Source: Fratercula arctica (taxonomy: Eukaryota > Chordata > Aves > Charadriiformes > Alcidae). Taken from it: a DNA stretch of 64,000 bases. Below are positions 53,109-64,000 of this stretch, in pieces. Made by a program: the position numbers and the translations under genes. The notes beneath the pieces are model-generated. The model worked only from the letters and a program-made list of their open reading frames with translations. It was not told the DNA's origin and searched no databases. The DNA lies in assembly GCA_947846985.1 (NCBI GenBank), contig CANTUZ010000026.1:51814730-51878729 (forward strand), written 5' to 3'. Each line of letters starts with the position of its first letter. The first letter of the stretch is position 1.

Positions 53109-53216
53109 GCTGCAGTTGTGCTGCTTCTCTTTACTGCCACGCTGTGGAAAAAGAAGCCTGGCTTGGATGCTGTACTGTGTTTTCCACAGCATGGCAGTAA
53201 AGCAAAACATTGCAGC
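53109..53216. ncRNA. Candidate stem-loop RNA (microRNA-like hairpin), strand undecided
   Basis: Inner arms 53130-53151 and 53180-53201 are 22 nt each and complementary except for one C/A mismatch in the plus strand; in the minus-strand RNA that pair becomes a G-U wobble, so all 22 pair. The loop is 28 nt (53152-53179). Outside, 53117-53124 pairs with 53202-53209 (7 of 8 in minus, 6 of 8 in plus), leaving a 5-nt bulge at 53125-53129. 53109-53114 pairs perfectly with 53211-53216. The total is about 35 base pairs over 108 nt, the size of an animal pre-miRNA. I do not recognise it as a known family. Alternatives are a palindromic transposon remnant or a chance inverted duplication. Confidence 0.35.
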
Positions 53217-53454
53217 TTTATTTCATTCACAAGCAGGGTTGGCTTTTCTTTTTTTTTCTTTTTTTCCTTCCCAGTCACAATGAGCTGCCAGTAGACGCAT
53301 CCTTACGGTTTTTGTCTGGGGTAGGGATTGCTGTGCTACTCTCCTCCCATTACCATGGCACTGTGTTGACTGATAAAATCACTGTGGAAAAAAATGGTTT
53401 TTAAATAAAGCAACGTGCTTCTGAATTAACTGTGTAGATGTGAATTTAACCATC

Positions 53455-53725
53455 GGCACCCTAGGAGGGAGTCCGTCTGGGACAGAGTGGTGTTGGGAGT
53501 CACATTTCAGAGCCTGGGACTGAAAGGTGTCACGTGGCGAGGGGTGCGTGCCGAGGGAGGGGAGCCTGGTGCTGTGCAGGTGTGGGACGGCTTGGCCGTG
53601 GTTTTGGAAATCTCCCTCACGAGAAGAAGTCCGTTCGAGAGGGAGCGAATGTGCTCAGAGCGAGGTCTGTGTGGGGCAAGGCATTTTTGATTCTTGAGCC
53701 TTGGGGTCTTGGCAGATTAGCTTTT
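53455..53725. other. Second local GC-rich patch
   Basis: G-rich sequence with CpGs (CACGTGGCGAGGGGTGCG, GGACGGCTTGGCCG, TCACGAGAAG). Open frames here are short and composition-driven. It may be decayed repeat or regulatory DNA. Confidence 0.4.
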
Positions 53726-54445
53726 GGTGAGCAGCCGGATAGATTTACTGTATGACACTTAGGTAATAAAGAACTGAGTGTTAGCTGTTTTAATTTTAAG
53801 TGTCTGATCCACTGCATCTGTACTGTAGGTGAAACTTGTCAGACAATGAGCAGTGTTTGCCAGCCATAGTGGCAAATGTGCCCGGTACTTTGGTCAGTGA
53901 AGAAAGGTACTGCTAATGTCTGCTTTGGCTGCTCTGCCACTCTTCCCTGAGCCGTTTTTGTGGTTATTTATTTAGGAGTTTTTATTTTATTCCTGCCCAT
54001 CTTCTGTTTCCCCTTCCTCCATTTCTGCCTTCCCTTCCAACCAGCAAAGAACCTGAGGAGTACAGGAGTAGGGATTGCCGGAACTCTCAGCCTTCCCAGC
54101 CAGATTGTTTTGGTCCTTTTCAGGAGGTGAAGCAATGCAGGAAATGTTTAATAGGTCAAGCCTGCTCTAGGTTACTGCCATTTAAAGGCCATTCGTATGC
54201 ACATGAAAAATTTTTGTTTCTCTCACTCCCATGCAGCTTATTTCAGTGACACTAGCTTATATTTCTTCCTTTTTGATTAATCTCATGCAGACAAGGAATA
54301 ATTTATGCCTTTAATGTAACAACAAATGGGCATAGCTGTCTAGAAAAAATTAAATTTGCTTTGTCACAAGAAAGGGTCTTTTCAGGTTTCAGCCTCTGCA
54401 GCCTCTGGGAGAATAAATACATGGTACGACAATGCTAAGACAAGT
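53726..54445. other. Unique intronic sequence
   Basis: Non-coding; nothing identifiable. Confidence 0.5.
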
Positions 54446-54448
54446 ACA

Positions 54449-54590
54449 GGGTTTTGGTTGTTTTGTTCTGTTTTGTTGTGTGAAGGTTTTTTGCTTTGGG
54501 TCTGGTGGGGTTTTTTTTGTGTTGGTTTGGTTTGTTTGTTTGGTTTGGTTTTTTTAGTGGTTTTTTTGTTGTTGTTGTTTTTTTTCCTTG
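54449..54590. repeat. G/T-rich low-complexity tract
   Basis: About 140 bp made almost only of G and T on the plus strand (GGTTTTGGTTG, GTTTGGTTTGGTT, GTTGTTGTTG). Strong strand asymmetry. The open frame across it is low-complexity and not a gene. Confidence 0.92.
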
Positions 54591-54599
54591 AGGGTGATA

Positions 54600-57500
54600 G
54601 GGGTAGCTCAGTGGCTTAGCTCTCATACTGGTTTTTTGGACTCTGTCAATCAAGTCTTAATTAAATGTGTGGCAGAGTGCTTGCTTGAACATTGTACCCT
54701 ATGATGGTGAATGGGTTCGTATAAATACATGTACTAAAAAGACTGAGAGGGCATGGTGTTTTCCTGTATGAGTATGTAGAAAATGCTGCTCCCTTTTCCC
54801 AGATGTTATTAGGTGTCACCTTAGAGTGATAGTTCAGAAAACACATTTAGATCTTTTAGAATTACTCATGCCTCATAAAAATAACAGTAGGAATGGTAGT
54901 TACTGCAAGAAGAACCCGTAATTTGGTGTGGAAAACAGTCTTTTCTGTTATGTCTGTTCTTAGCACGGAGAAATACCTTTCCTGCCTAAAGTCATTAAGG
55001 GTGTTATGGTGGGATCGTGAGTTAGTTAACTTTCTCAAAAAATGGGAAGCTAGGTGAATAAAATGAAATCATTAGCTCTGGGTATGTTTCCTGTTGTTTA
55101 TTGCAAAGGACATGAAAGCAAAACATTCAGAAAAAAATCTTTCTAATCTTCCTTCTGCATAAACTAGATGCTTTTTGTGTTCTGTTTTTTCTGCTTAAAA
55201 ATCTGGTTTTGAGGACTGAAATGAAAGGCATGATTATATGTTTCAAAAGAAATGAGAATATATTTAATCACAGACAGTAACAGAGGAGCAGCCTCTGACT
55301 GGGGTCTGAAGTAGCTTCCTGTTGGCAATACTGGATTTAGAATTTTTTGCCAAAAGGAAGGACAAAACCTCATCTTTTCTTTTGTTCATATGACTTGTGG
55401 ATATGCTCATAGCAAACTGAGAGCCTACTTTTATGTGACTGCTGGACTGCAGAAACGCATATTGTTATAGTATTGTCTTTGTTAGCATCACCTGTTGAGG
55501 CGCTTAATGCAGTAATACACTGGCAAGCTAGGACCAAAGTACATAATTACACAGAAAATACGGACTGTGAAAGGCACATGCCTGCTACTAAGCTATCTCT
55601 GATTCATTCACCCAGCAGGGAAAGTCAAACCATTTGAACAGCTAAAGGAAAATCATTCGTGATTGCACCTGTCAGCTTTGGCCAAGCCATTTGTGTTTTG
55701 TTTTTCTGTGATTGCACTTAAAACTTTTCATGCTCTTTTGCCTCTAAATATCTTGATCACCCATGGAGTCAGATCAGCTTTTCTGATGCATTCTTTCTTA
55801 AGAGGAATAGAAAGACTGAAGGGGACTTCTGTGGCTCTTGTATAATTTGGTTTCTACGCAATTATGATTTGCCTGAAGTTCGAAATACAGATATTTGCCA
55901 ATTCACTTATGGCTTCATAGGCACAATAAGCACGGAGGGAGAAGCAAGAGGAAAAATGGGAAGAGGCCGAACTATCTTTGGAGGAACTGGGGATTGTCAG
56001 CTGTTCAGTGGTTCGGAACAAGCAGCCTGTGCTGTGTCCCATTCGTTTGTTCCTTCTGTCTCCTGTTCTATTATCTGTGACTTTGGTGTTCATCCCACCC
56101 TAAAATGACCTGAGCTGATATGACATGAAGGTGAAGATTGTGATAAGAGATGGGGGCCGGATATCCCCAGGAGTACTGATTTCGCTATTAGTTAACAATA
56201 GCTACTGAACTTGTTCTCCTTGAGTGCATTACGTGGAGTATTACAGTAATAAGTGGGGAAGTAGTCATGCAAAGATGTGAAAGGGAAGAATTCCTCCAGG
56301 GGATGAAATTTTCTTTTTTATCTTTTGTATTTTTGGTCCTATGTATGCATTACTTGCTGTATGTGAAAAATCAAACTACTGAGATTCTTTCTTTTTTTTT
56401 CTTTCTTTTTTTTTTTTTTTTTTCTGAATAAGCACCACTTCTTCTGTACATGGCGATGTGCCTTGTTAACAGTTGGTGTTTTGGTATTTAGAGGGGGAGT
56501 TGGATGAGGTAGTACAAGGAAAGTTTGATCCAGCAACAGGACTGCCATTCACAAAACTGAAGTGGAGCATTAGGTCTCCAGTTCCAGATTGCAGCTCACT
56601 TAATAATTAAAACTGGTGTTCTAAAATTGTGATTTTACAGCATGCTGTGGTACTTGGATAAGAAAAAAGTTAGTTTTTTCTTAAATAAGTGGCTCTACTA
56701 GTTGTTTTTATTTCTACGACCAGGTTGCTTCTCTTATACAGGTTACATTATATTCTCATGCCTTCTGTATGGAGAAGGGGGATCAGTGTTGCATGCTTTG
56801 TTTGTGCATACACACATACACATGCTTACTTTCCCTCATAATATCCATAAGGGGGTTAAGCGAGGGAAGGAGAAGAATACAAACAGAAAAACCACATCCT
56901 GACAGCTGCATCCAGTTAGTCCTGTTTTTCCCCCAGACTTTTAAATCTTACAGTGGCTCCTAATTTGTCCCACATGAGTCTTCTCTCAATGGGGCTGTTT
57001 TCCGTTTCCTTTTTGCTTTCATTTGATCCAAAGTAAACAGTTAACAAAGAATAAACCAATTCAGGCAGCTGTCAATGGACCATCAGCTTTCAGGTGTCTT
57101 GGACAGGAAGAAGAGGGCATATTATTTTGAAGGTAAGAAGGGAAAATGGGACTGAAACCTGATGCCTATGTGGCCCAGAAGAGTATTTCCAGGTCAAGTC
57201 TGCTTAAGACAATGTGGTCACAGTTTGTCCAGGAGATAAATTTTGGGAGGACTGATTTTGTTTTGTTAATATGTGTACAAACCTCTTCACGAAAAAAGCT
57301 TTTAGATAAAAAAATACATGGGGTGCATGACCCAAGGAAAAAAAATCACAACACTTAATAGTAATTAATGAGATCTCAAGACCCTTTTCGCAGGGACCTG
57401 TTGGAGTATGCAGCTGCCAAATACGGTGATGCTGCATTTGTTTGCTGATCTTTAAGATAAGGTTTCCTACAGTCTGAATGTATCTTTCCTTTTACATAAA

Positions 57501-60040
57501 GGAGCATCTAAGAACAAGGGAGATAACCCACCTTTCTCTTAGAGATGTATAGAGCGTGTCAGAGCAGCTTTCTCCTGCCTGTCCAGTTAGGTTAATCTCT
57601 TCTAAGTACAAATTGCTTATCATGACTGTAAAACTCAACAAAGGCATTTATCGTTTCACTTGAAAACTTATCTAGTCTATGTTTAGGAAGGATATAAAGG
57701 ATTCCCATGGCATTTCCTCCAAAAAAACTCCAACCCAAAACAAGAATTGATGCCAAAATAATGCACTTTATATTGAGGTCTCCAAAATAAATGGCATTGT
57801 AGCTAGTTGCCTGCAGGTCATTATTGGCTCTGCCTTCAGTGTTAGAGTAAAACCTATCCTGCCAGCTATCTAGGTGTGTTTGTGGAAACCTATCACTCTA
57901 CTATTGAAGCTCTGCTTCCACTGAAATTTGAAGGTATGTCTACATAGACTCTCTTCCTGTAATTTTCTAGCTTTAGTGGCTTGGGTTTGGGTTTTTTGTT
58001 GTTTCTTTTTGGTAGGGATAAGGGGATAAGGGTTGAATGGAGAATGTGAAGGAAGACCAGTTAACATTTTTTTCCATCTTGTCTACATTTTGCATGAGAA
58101 CCAATTTTCATAAAGGTGATTCCTGCTGTAATGATGTATATAATGATATATGGTGCCTTTGCAGCTCTCAGGGCTTAGTGCAGTGTTATGCACGTTCTCC
58201 CATTTCTCAAAAGAAGTGATCCATTAGAAGAAAGTGAGCTGTGTCTTTTAATTTTGCTTCATCATTTTCCATTATGTTGAAATAACTAATACCAAAGTCA
58301 TTCTCTAAAGGTAAAGAATAATACAATTGGCTTTGAATGCCTAATTCTTTCTTAAGCAAATAGTTCTGTTGGCTTCATCTGAACTTCAGGGAGAAGTGGG
58401 ATTCAAGGGAGATTCAGGTTCCTGGAGGGTAAAATAAACTCTAGTCCTTGCAGTAGTGGAGGAAAGCAACATAGTGAGGACCAGCTGGGGCTTGGATGTA
58501 TTTGCCTGGAAAAGTCAGATCTGCTGAAAGCGAGGAGAGAAATGTATGGCAGAAATGGACCCTGAGATCAGTCAGGCCTTGTTAGAGGGAGCAGGCAGAT
58601 TAGAGGGAGCTTGGGGTCAGGACACCCCTGGGAAGGCTTTAGGGGGAAGGGTTGGAGCTTGGCGGCAGCCAAGGTTATGAACAGACAGATAGAGGCGAGC
58701 TTAAATGAACACTGAATTTCAGAGAAAGAAAGCAGTAGAGCCTGTAGGTGGCATAAGGTGCCTCATATGTGTTTTTTCATGAAATTGCAGGGCTGCCTAG
58801 TGAAATGTCAGAGAAACCCAGAGATCTGTGCATGTGATGACTGCTGCTGGGATGCCAGTGGGAAGCTGAGCTTAGGGGCAAATACAAATGTCTTCTGGGG
58901 TGGGGGCAGCTGAGGTATTGAACTGTAGTTCAATATAGACAGTAGGTGTGCTATCTGTATGCTGCTCACTGTTAACAGTACCAATTCTTAATTTTACTCT
59001 AGTTTTTTAAATAAGGAATTTGGGCTTTTTCTATTTGAAGTGACTGGTGAAGCCAACACATTTCATAGCATTTGCTGTGAGTATTTCTGTTACCGTGTTG
59101 CCATGACATTCATCTGTGTAAATTTTTATCTCAGTAAAAATACTCCAAATTTCTCCCTGCCCTCCGAACATTTTGCAACTGTCTCAGTGTTTGTTTTGGT
59201 AAAGTACAGTAGTAAGGTTACTATTTTTCCTCTTCATAAAATTATATCAATGAAAGAGCAGTTCCTGTGCAGTTTCATAGTAGGGAACAGTGTGTATATA
59301 CACACATTCTAATTATTATTTTTAAAATTATGTTAAGGCATAAGCTCAGTCCGTACCTTATCAGAAACTCAGGAATTTCCAGTTTTCTGCTGCTTTGGCA
59401 GTTGTAAAAAGAGACTATATATATGTCTCTTTATCCCATTGAAAATTTCTTGTTTAACATTTATTGAAATGGATCTTATTATGCCTGATGTGGATCTCAT
59501 GGACAAGCAACAAGGGAGCTTTAGGGCCAGAGTTGCTCTCCCTGAGGTTTTGGGTTCATTTTTTAACTTTTACTTAACCTAAGTGCTGGACTGTTTTTCA
59601 TTTCTGCCACTTTATTGTCAAAACTGAGTGTCTGCGTATGCTGTGATTTGGTTCTTTTGCTTTGGAGAGAGGATATGGCCTATCAGCACATACACCAAGA
59701 AAAGCTCAATCCTGGGGAAAAAAAACCAGAAAACAGGAGTTAGAAAAAACTTCCAGTAATCAGATGTCTAAGTTGAAGAAGTATTTCTGCTGGAGATTTA
59801 TGTCTAAGTGAACAAGTTATGTTGTGAACTATACGTTAGTTTCCCTAGTTACAGTTTTTGCTAAAGAGTTAAAGGAAATGTGAGCAAGAGGAAGGGGGCA
59901 GAGCTGTTGAGGAGGCTGGGAGGGAGGGAGAGGTGTCCTCTGCAGGAGTTGGGAGTGGGAGCAGAAATAAGGAGGCAGACATGAATGAATACTTTGTGCC
60001 AGAAAGAGAAAGCAGTGCAGGCACCACATGCGCACAAAAT
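54600..60040. other. Unique intronic sequence
   Basis: AT-rich, non-coding. Includes a poly(T) with CTTT interruptions at about 56388-56423, a purine-rich complex stretch at about 58380-58910, the 9-bp palindrome at 58916-58935, and a G-rich purine stretch at about 59880-59990 with three successive GGG runs. No gene is supported. Confidence 0.5.
58916..58935. repeat. 9-bp inverted repeat with 2-nt centre
   Basis: TATTGAACT (58916-58924), GT, AGTTCAATA (58927-58935): perfect complementary arms. Confidence 0.95.
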
Positions 60041-60054
60041 GTGTGTATGCAAAT

Positions 60055-60114
60055 GTGTGTATTTATGCTACTGTGAAGGGGCGGTGTATATTTATGCTAC
60101 TATGACAGGGGTAG
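60055..60114. repeat. Diverged tandem duplication, about 30-bp unit
   Basis: Two adjacent copies share GTGTAT, TTTATGCTACT, TGA and AGGGG in order, with a few substitutions. The first is about 60055-60083 and the second about 60084-60114. Confidence 0.8.
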
Positions 60115-60295
60115 GTGTTGAAATAAGCATCAACGGTGCACAGTTTATGGGATTTTTATCGCTGGCACCACTATTTGCCCAACTGGATATAGTAACACAT
60201 GCTTGTCTTCTGCAAAACATTCCTTTCATCTCCAGCTAATGCTGTTTAATGGGCCTGGATAAGGACGGCGTAAACAGAAGCAGAAGCTGCGTGGT

Positions 60296-60326
60296 TTGTG
60301 TGTGTGTGTGTGTATGTGTATGTATT
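60296..60326. repeat. TG microsatellite
   Basis: About eight GT units passing into TATGTGTATGTAT. Not part of a gene. Confidence 0.9.
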
Positions 60327-60815
60327 TAGCTTCACTGTTTTTACACTCTCTCTCACTTGGTGAAACAGCAATTAGAAAAACATCGCCTGGAATGGAGGAA
60401 GGGCCTTGTGTGGCTGTCATCTCTCACCTGTTTTTACATACTTTTACTTCAGCTGTGTCATTACCTTCTCTTGACTTGCCTTAGAAGTAAACACAGCACT
60501 GCTGGAATAAGAGGAATAAATCAGCTGTATCTCTACATATTTGCTGATTTCTATGCTAAAGCATGGGAAAAGAGAAAAGGATCAGGTACAGATACTGCCA
60601 GCTGATTGTTCAGAAGGTGAATGTGAGCCACTTAGTTGGGAATGAGATCTTTTGTTCTGTTATTTATTTTTTGCCCCTTGAACTATCTTAACATTTTTAC
60701 AAATAAAACATAGTCTGGGTTCGATTCTTGACATGGCAGAAGCTTAATAAGCAAACAGAATATTTGCTGAGATCTTTGCTTTGGATTTGTTCTTTAGATT
60801 TTTCCAAGATGGTAT
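60327..60815. other. Unique intronic sequence
   Basis: No supported gene or mobile element; open frames are of random composition. Confidence 0.45.
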
Positions 60816-60820
60816 TTATG

Positions 60821-60838
60821 CCCCCCCCCCCCCCCCCC
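60821..60838. repeat. C18 homopolymer
   Basis: A run of 18 C followed by TCCCCG and further C-rich sequence up to about 60860. The minus strand is G-rich with quadruplex potential. Confidence 0.95.
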
Positions 60839-60859
60839 TCCCCGTCTACTCCCCCCATC

Positions 60860-63800
60860 TCCAATCTTTTCCTCCAGCAGAAAAAACAAAAATGCCCCTC
60901 CTGCTCAAGGTATTAAAAAGCCTCCTCCTGCCTCCTCCTCTGTCTTGTACCCTAAGCTGTATGAGGGGAAGTCAGTCCAACGATGAAGATGTGTGTCTAC
61001 TGCCTTGCGGTATTTGTTAGAAGAACAGAGTAATGCAAGTTTTTCAGACATTTTCATGATGCTGAAGTGAAGGTGACTGAAACAGATTGAAAGAAATACA
61101 ATTTTCTGCATGGTCTTTCTGTGTATGCTAAAGCTGAGAATGCAGTCGGACCACAGCAGTCATGTACGATGAAAGAAACTGCCACTGTTTGCTGTTACTC
61201 TTTTTTCTTGTCTGTTCAGTGTCTTAAGCTGCAAGTAATAGATCTTGGCCTCCTGTGTGAGGTGCCTCTATTTCTCAGCGAGTCCCTGGTCTAGTTAGTT
61301 GTTTCTGCATTTATTAAATGACACAGAGGACCTCCCTTTGCAAAGAGTTGTTGCCTTTCCCACTCCTTATGAAGATGAATTAATAATTTTTCTCTCTTAA
61401 TTAGGTTCCATCTGCTGTTCCTGTCTTGAATTCTAAAGGTTATAGTTATTACCATATTCATAAAATCGCCCAACTGTGTAAGAGAACTTTAACAACAATT
61501 TTAAAGCCAAGTTCCTCTATTGTGTCTCATTCAGTGTACGTTTTGCCGTCAGTGATAGGGAAGCTGGTCATGTGGGGCAAGTCCTGCAAATGCTTTTCTG
61601 TTGTTTTATAGCAGATATGTGCCACCCTGCCAAGAGAAGTATGTCTGTATTTCAATAAAACTCATACAAACTAGAGCTTACAAACACACAATACTTAAAT
61701 ATGCCTTGCTCTGGGAAGAAAATCTTTACTACTCCGGCTTCTTCTAAATCTGTAGTGCTTGGTGTCTTGTTGCTCAGTAATATAAATTGAATGCCTAAGA
61801 ATACATACTGGCTTTTAGTTGAGAGTGGATTTGGTGTGAACAGGCAGCCTTGTCTTTCTGTCTCAAGAAACCTGGGAAGAGAGCCCAGTAGACCAAGATG
61901 AATACTATGTGCATGTCGAGTGATGATTTATTTTTCTGCAAGGGGTGAAGGGCACTGAGGATCTGACCTTAATGTGTGTGTCACTTCAGGTACAAGAACT
62001 GCAGCTACAAGGTAATCACATTGCAGTGTTTGGCACCAGGTTGAATTTTCCTTCTTTCTCAGTCTACATGTACACACCTTTTCTTACCTGTCTCTAGTCT
62101 CTACTTTTCTCCTCTGTGTTCTCATTTAATCTGTAGCAAATACCTGAAGGTATAGCTTACTTTCATCTGCTTCCTAGTCGTCCATTCCTTCTGATCTAGG
62201 CTTACACTGGTTATTGTTTAAATGATAGTATGTTTATAAGAAGAAAGAAAATAAAGACATCTCTGGATTGCGTGCTTGACATAATCCCTTTCTTTAAGGA
62301 ATACCTGGTTGTTCCACTGATAGCTAAATAGTATGGTCACTGTCTGAGATCAGCTTTTAGGAATCAGTTCCTCATCTTGCCTTGTGGGTGATTCCTCACC
62401 TCATCGAGTGGGTGGTTGTCTTTGTTTCTGCCCCGGCTTCGCTTTCCCATTGCAGTCTGCAGTGCTGTGCAGTACGCTGTGCTCCTAGGAAGATCTGAAT
62501 GAACGGGGAACATGACAGATGATCTTCAATGTGAATATTGTGCAATTCCTGCAAATCAGAGATTTGGGGGTCTGAGAGTTGAGATCTAACAATTCTCCTC
62601 TGGTCAATTTTAATAGCTTACTTCCCCCAGCAACCTGCTTCACCCCTTCACTCAAAATTACTGCCTGTTCAGTGTGATTTTTTCACTTAACCCTGCGTCA
62701 GAGGTTACCAGCTTTGTACCTAACTGCTAAAAGGGAACATGGGCCTCTTCCCCCTTCACAGGTCAGTGCATTAGTCTGAGCCGCTGAGGAGAGCAAGTGC
62801 ACTGAAGGCTGTGGGTGAAGATGGCTGAGAGGTTGTTCAGTGATGGAGGGGCATGCAGGCAGCTGGTATTCAGCCCTCCCAGCATGGTTTGCCAGAGACA
62901 TCTGTCAGTGCCCTCAGTCCTTTGTTATAAAGGTGGTAATTTTTTGCCTGCCTGCAGTGGTGAATTACAGTGCTCAACCCCTGCCTGTGCTCGTTTGTAT
63001 CTAATTCAGAGATTTTGTCTTCGTGTTATTTGAGAATGGCCAGGGAGCTCTGGAGCAAAGTGGGTTAAATGTTTGTTAATCGCTGTTAATACTCTTTTTG
63101 CAGTTGAAAATGATACACACTTGATTCCGCTCTACCTTACATCTCAGTTTGTTCCCTACCATGCTGCCTGCCATATTCTTGACAGAGACAGGCAGCGATA
63201 TACTCATCATTGCTGTCTGTGGACTGAAAACCAGTATGAAGTGTGTGCACGTGGTGTGCAGGCTGAGTCATTTTGTATACTCGAAGTGACAGTCCATTCA
63301 AGTATTGAGGTACTGGAGAAATAATCTTAGCTGTGTTGCCATTTGATTAACTCTTGATGTAGCTGGGAAAGAGTGCACAACTGTGTAATTTACATAGTGA
63401 CATCTATTTCAGAAAGTAGCCATATATTACGGGAGCTAAAAATGAGATCACATTTCATTTCAGCTTTTGGTGATTGGGTTGGGGTGTTTTTTTGGAGTTT
63501 GTTGCTAATGGTAAAGGAGCAGTGGACATCGCAGTAGATTTGTTTGTGTAACATAAAGTGTACTCACACTTTCAAAGAGAGCCCTGGGACATGGATATTT
63601 GACACTGAGCTATAAATTTCCTTTCTCTAAGAGGTATTTGAATGTATTTCTTCAAGCACTTCAAGAATCCCATCCTTCTCAGCGTTGCCCTTAGAGTTTA
63701 AGATTTCGTAGAAGAAATGCATCCCAGGAGAAGGGCCAAATTCTGTTTGCATTTGTGAAGCTCAAATATATATTTAGGGATTGGTAACACTCTGCAGTTT

Positions 63801-64000
63801 GTGTCTGATTATTTTTTTAAGCTTGATGAAATGTGTGGTTATTGGCAAATACGTTTTTTTCCCTAAGGCCTTTTGTGGGTGGGTAATATCTGCCTCTCCT
63901 TCTATTCTCAGATGACAGAGTATATTTGGATCCCATTTACAAATTAGTCAAAACTGTCTTGTTGCTGACCTTATGGCAAGTTGCTGTTTTCATCCCTATC
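60860..64000. other. Unique intronic sequence to window end
   Basis: AT-rich, non-coding. No exon similarity to ephrin-A5 exon 2, no recognised mobile element, no RNA gene. Open frames of 60-90 codons appear random. Confidence 0.5.

Larger units (their letters stand above)
7086..64000 (+). other. EFNA5: EFNA5 intron 1, 5' part (not completed in window)
   Basis: No exon 2 of ephrin-A5 (the conserved QGDYHIDVCIN-type segment) was recognised in any frame up to the right edge, so the intron is at least 56.9 kb. A very long first intron is known for this gene in vertebrates. The interval contains no supported independent protein-coding gene. Open frames are short, low-complexity, or belong to the CR1 element. 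Confidence 0.85.

Overview
The window looks like a bird genome. It is AT-rich, repeat-poor vertebrate DNA with CpG-island promoters, one sizeable degraded CR1 LINE (the characteristic retrotransposon of birds and other sauropsids), and a first coding exon that reads as avian-type ephrin-A5. No species can be fixed from this alone. In chicken EFNA5 is, to my knowledge, on chromosome Z; that is background knowledge and not visible here.

Layout. Positions 1-3660 are AT-rich upstream sequence with homopolymer tracts and no supported gene. A 198-bp TAGAA/TAAAA pentanucleotide array (3670-3867) and an A-rich purine tract (4041-4097) lead into a first CpG island (about 4105-4790), which is followed by an A31 tract and a CA/TG-rich segment able to form Z-DNA. 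From about 5400 to 6960 the plus strand is strongly pyrimidine-rich; this is the likely 5' flank and leader of EFNA5, with several upstream ORFs. A second, larger CpG island (about 6400-7900) contains the only confident protein-coding exon: EFNA5 exon 1 (6961-7085, plus strand), ending at a clean GT donor.

Everything from 7086 to the right end is read as the 5' part of EFNA5 intron 1, at least 57 kb and not finished in this window. No exon 2 was recognised. The intron holds a dead minus-strand CR1 (about 39925-41470), a second small CR1 3'-end fragment (about 41655-41735), three degraded MIR-like SINE remnants, many microsatellites, two local GC-rich patches, and several unique stretches dense in homeodomain, POU, SOX or TCF-like motifs that could be conserved enhancers.

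The most unexplained structures are a 108-nt stem-loop at 53109-53216 with a 22-bp near-perfect inner stem (a candidate microRNA-like hairpin) and a 158-codon minus-strand ORF at 48957-49433 with a polyadenylation-signal-plus-A-tract ending (a possible retrocopy). I found no operon-like or defence-like system. All the regulatory and hairpin claims are hypotheses from sequence inspection only.
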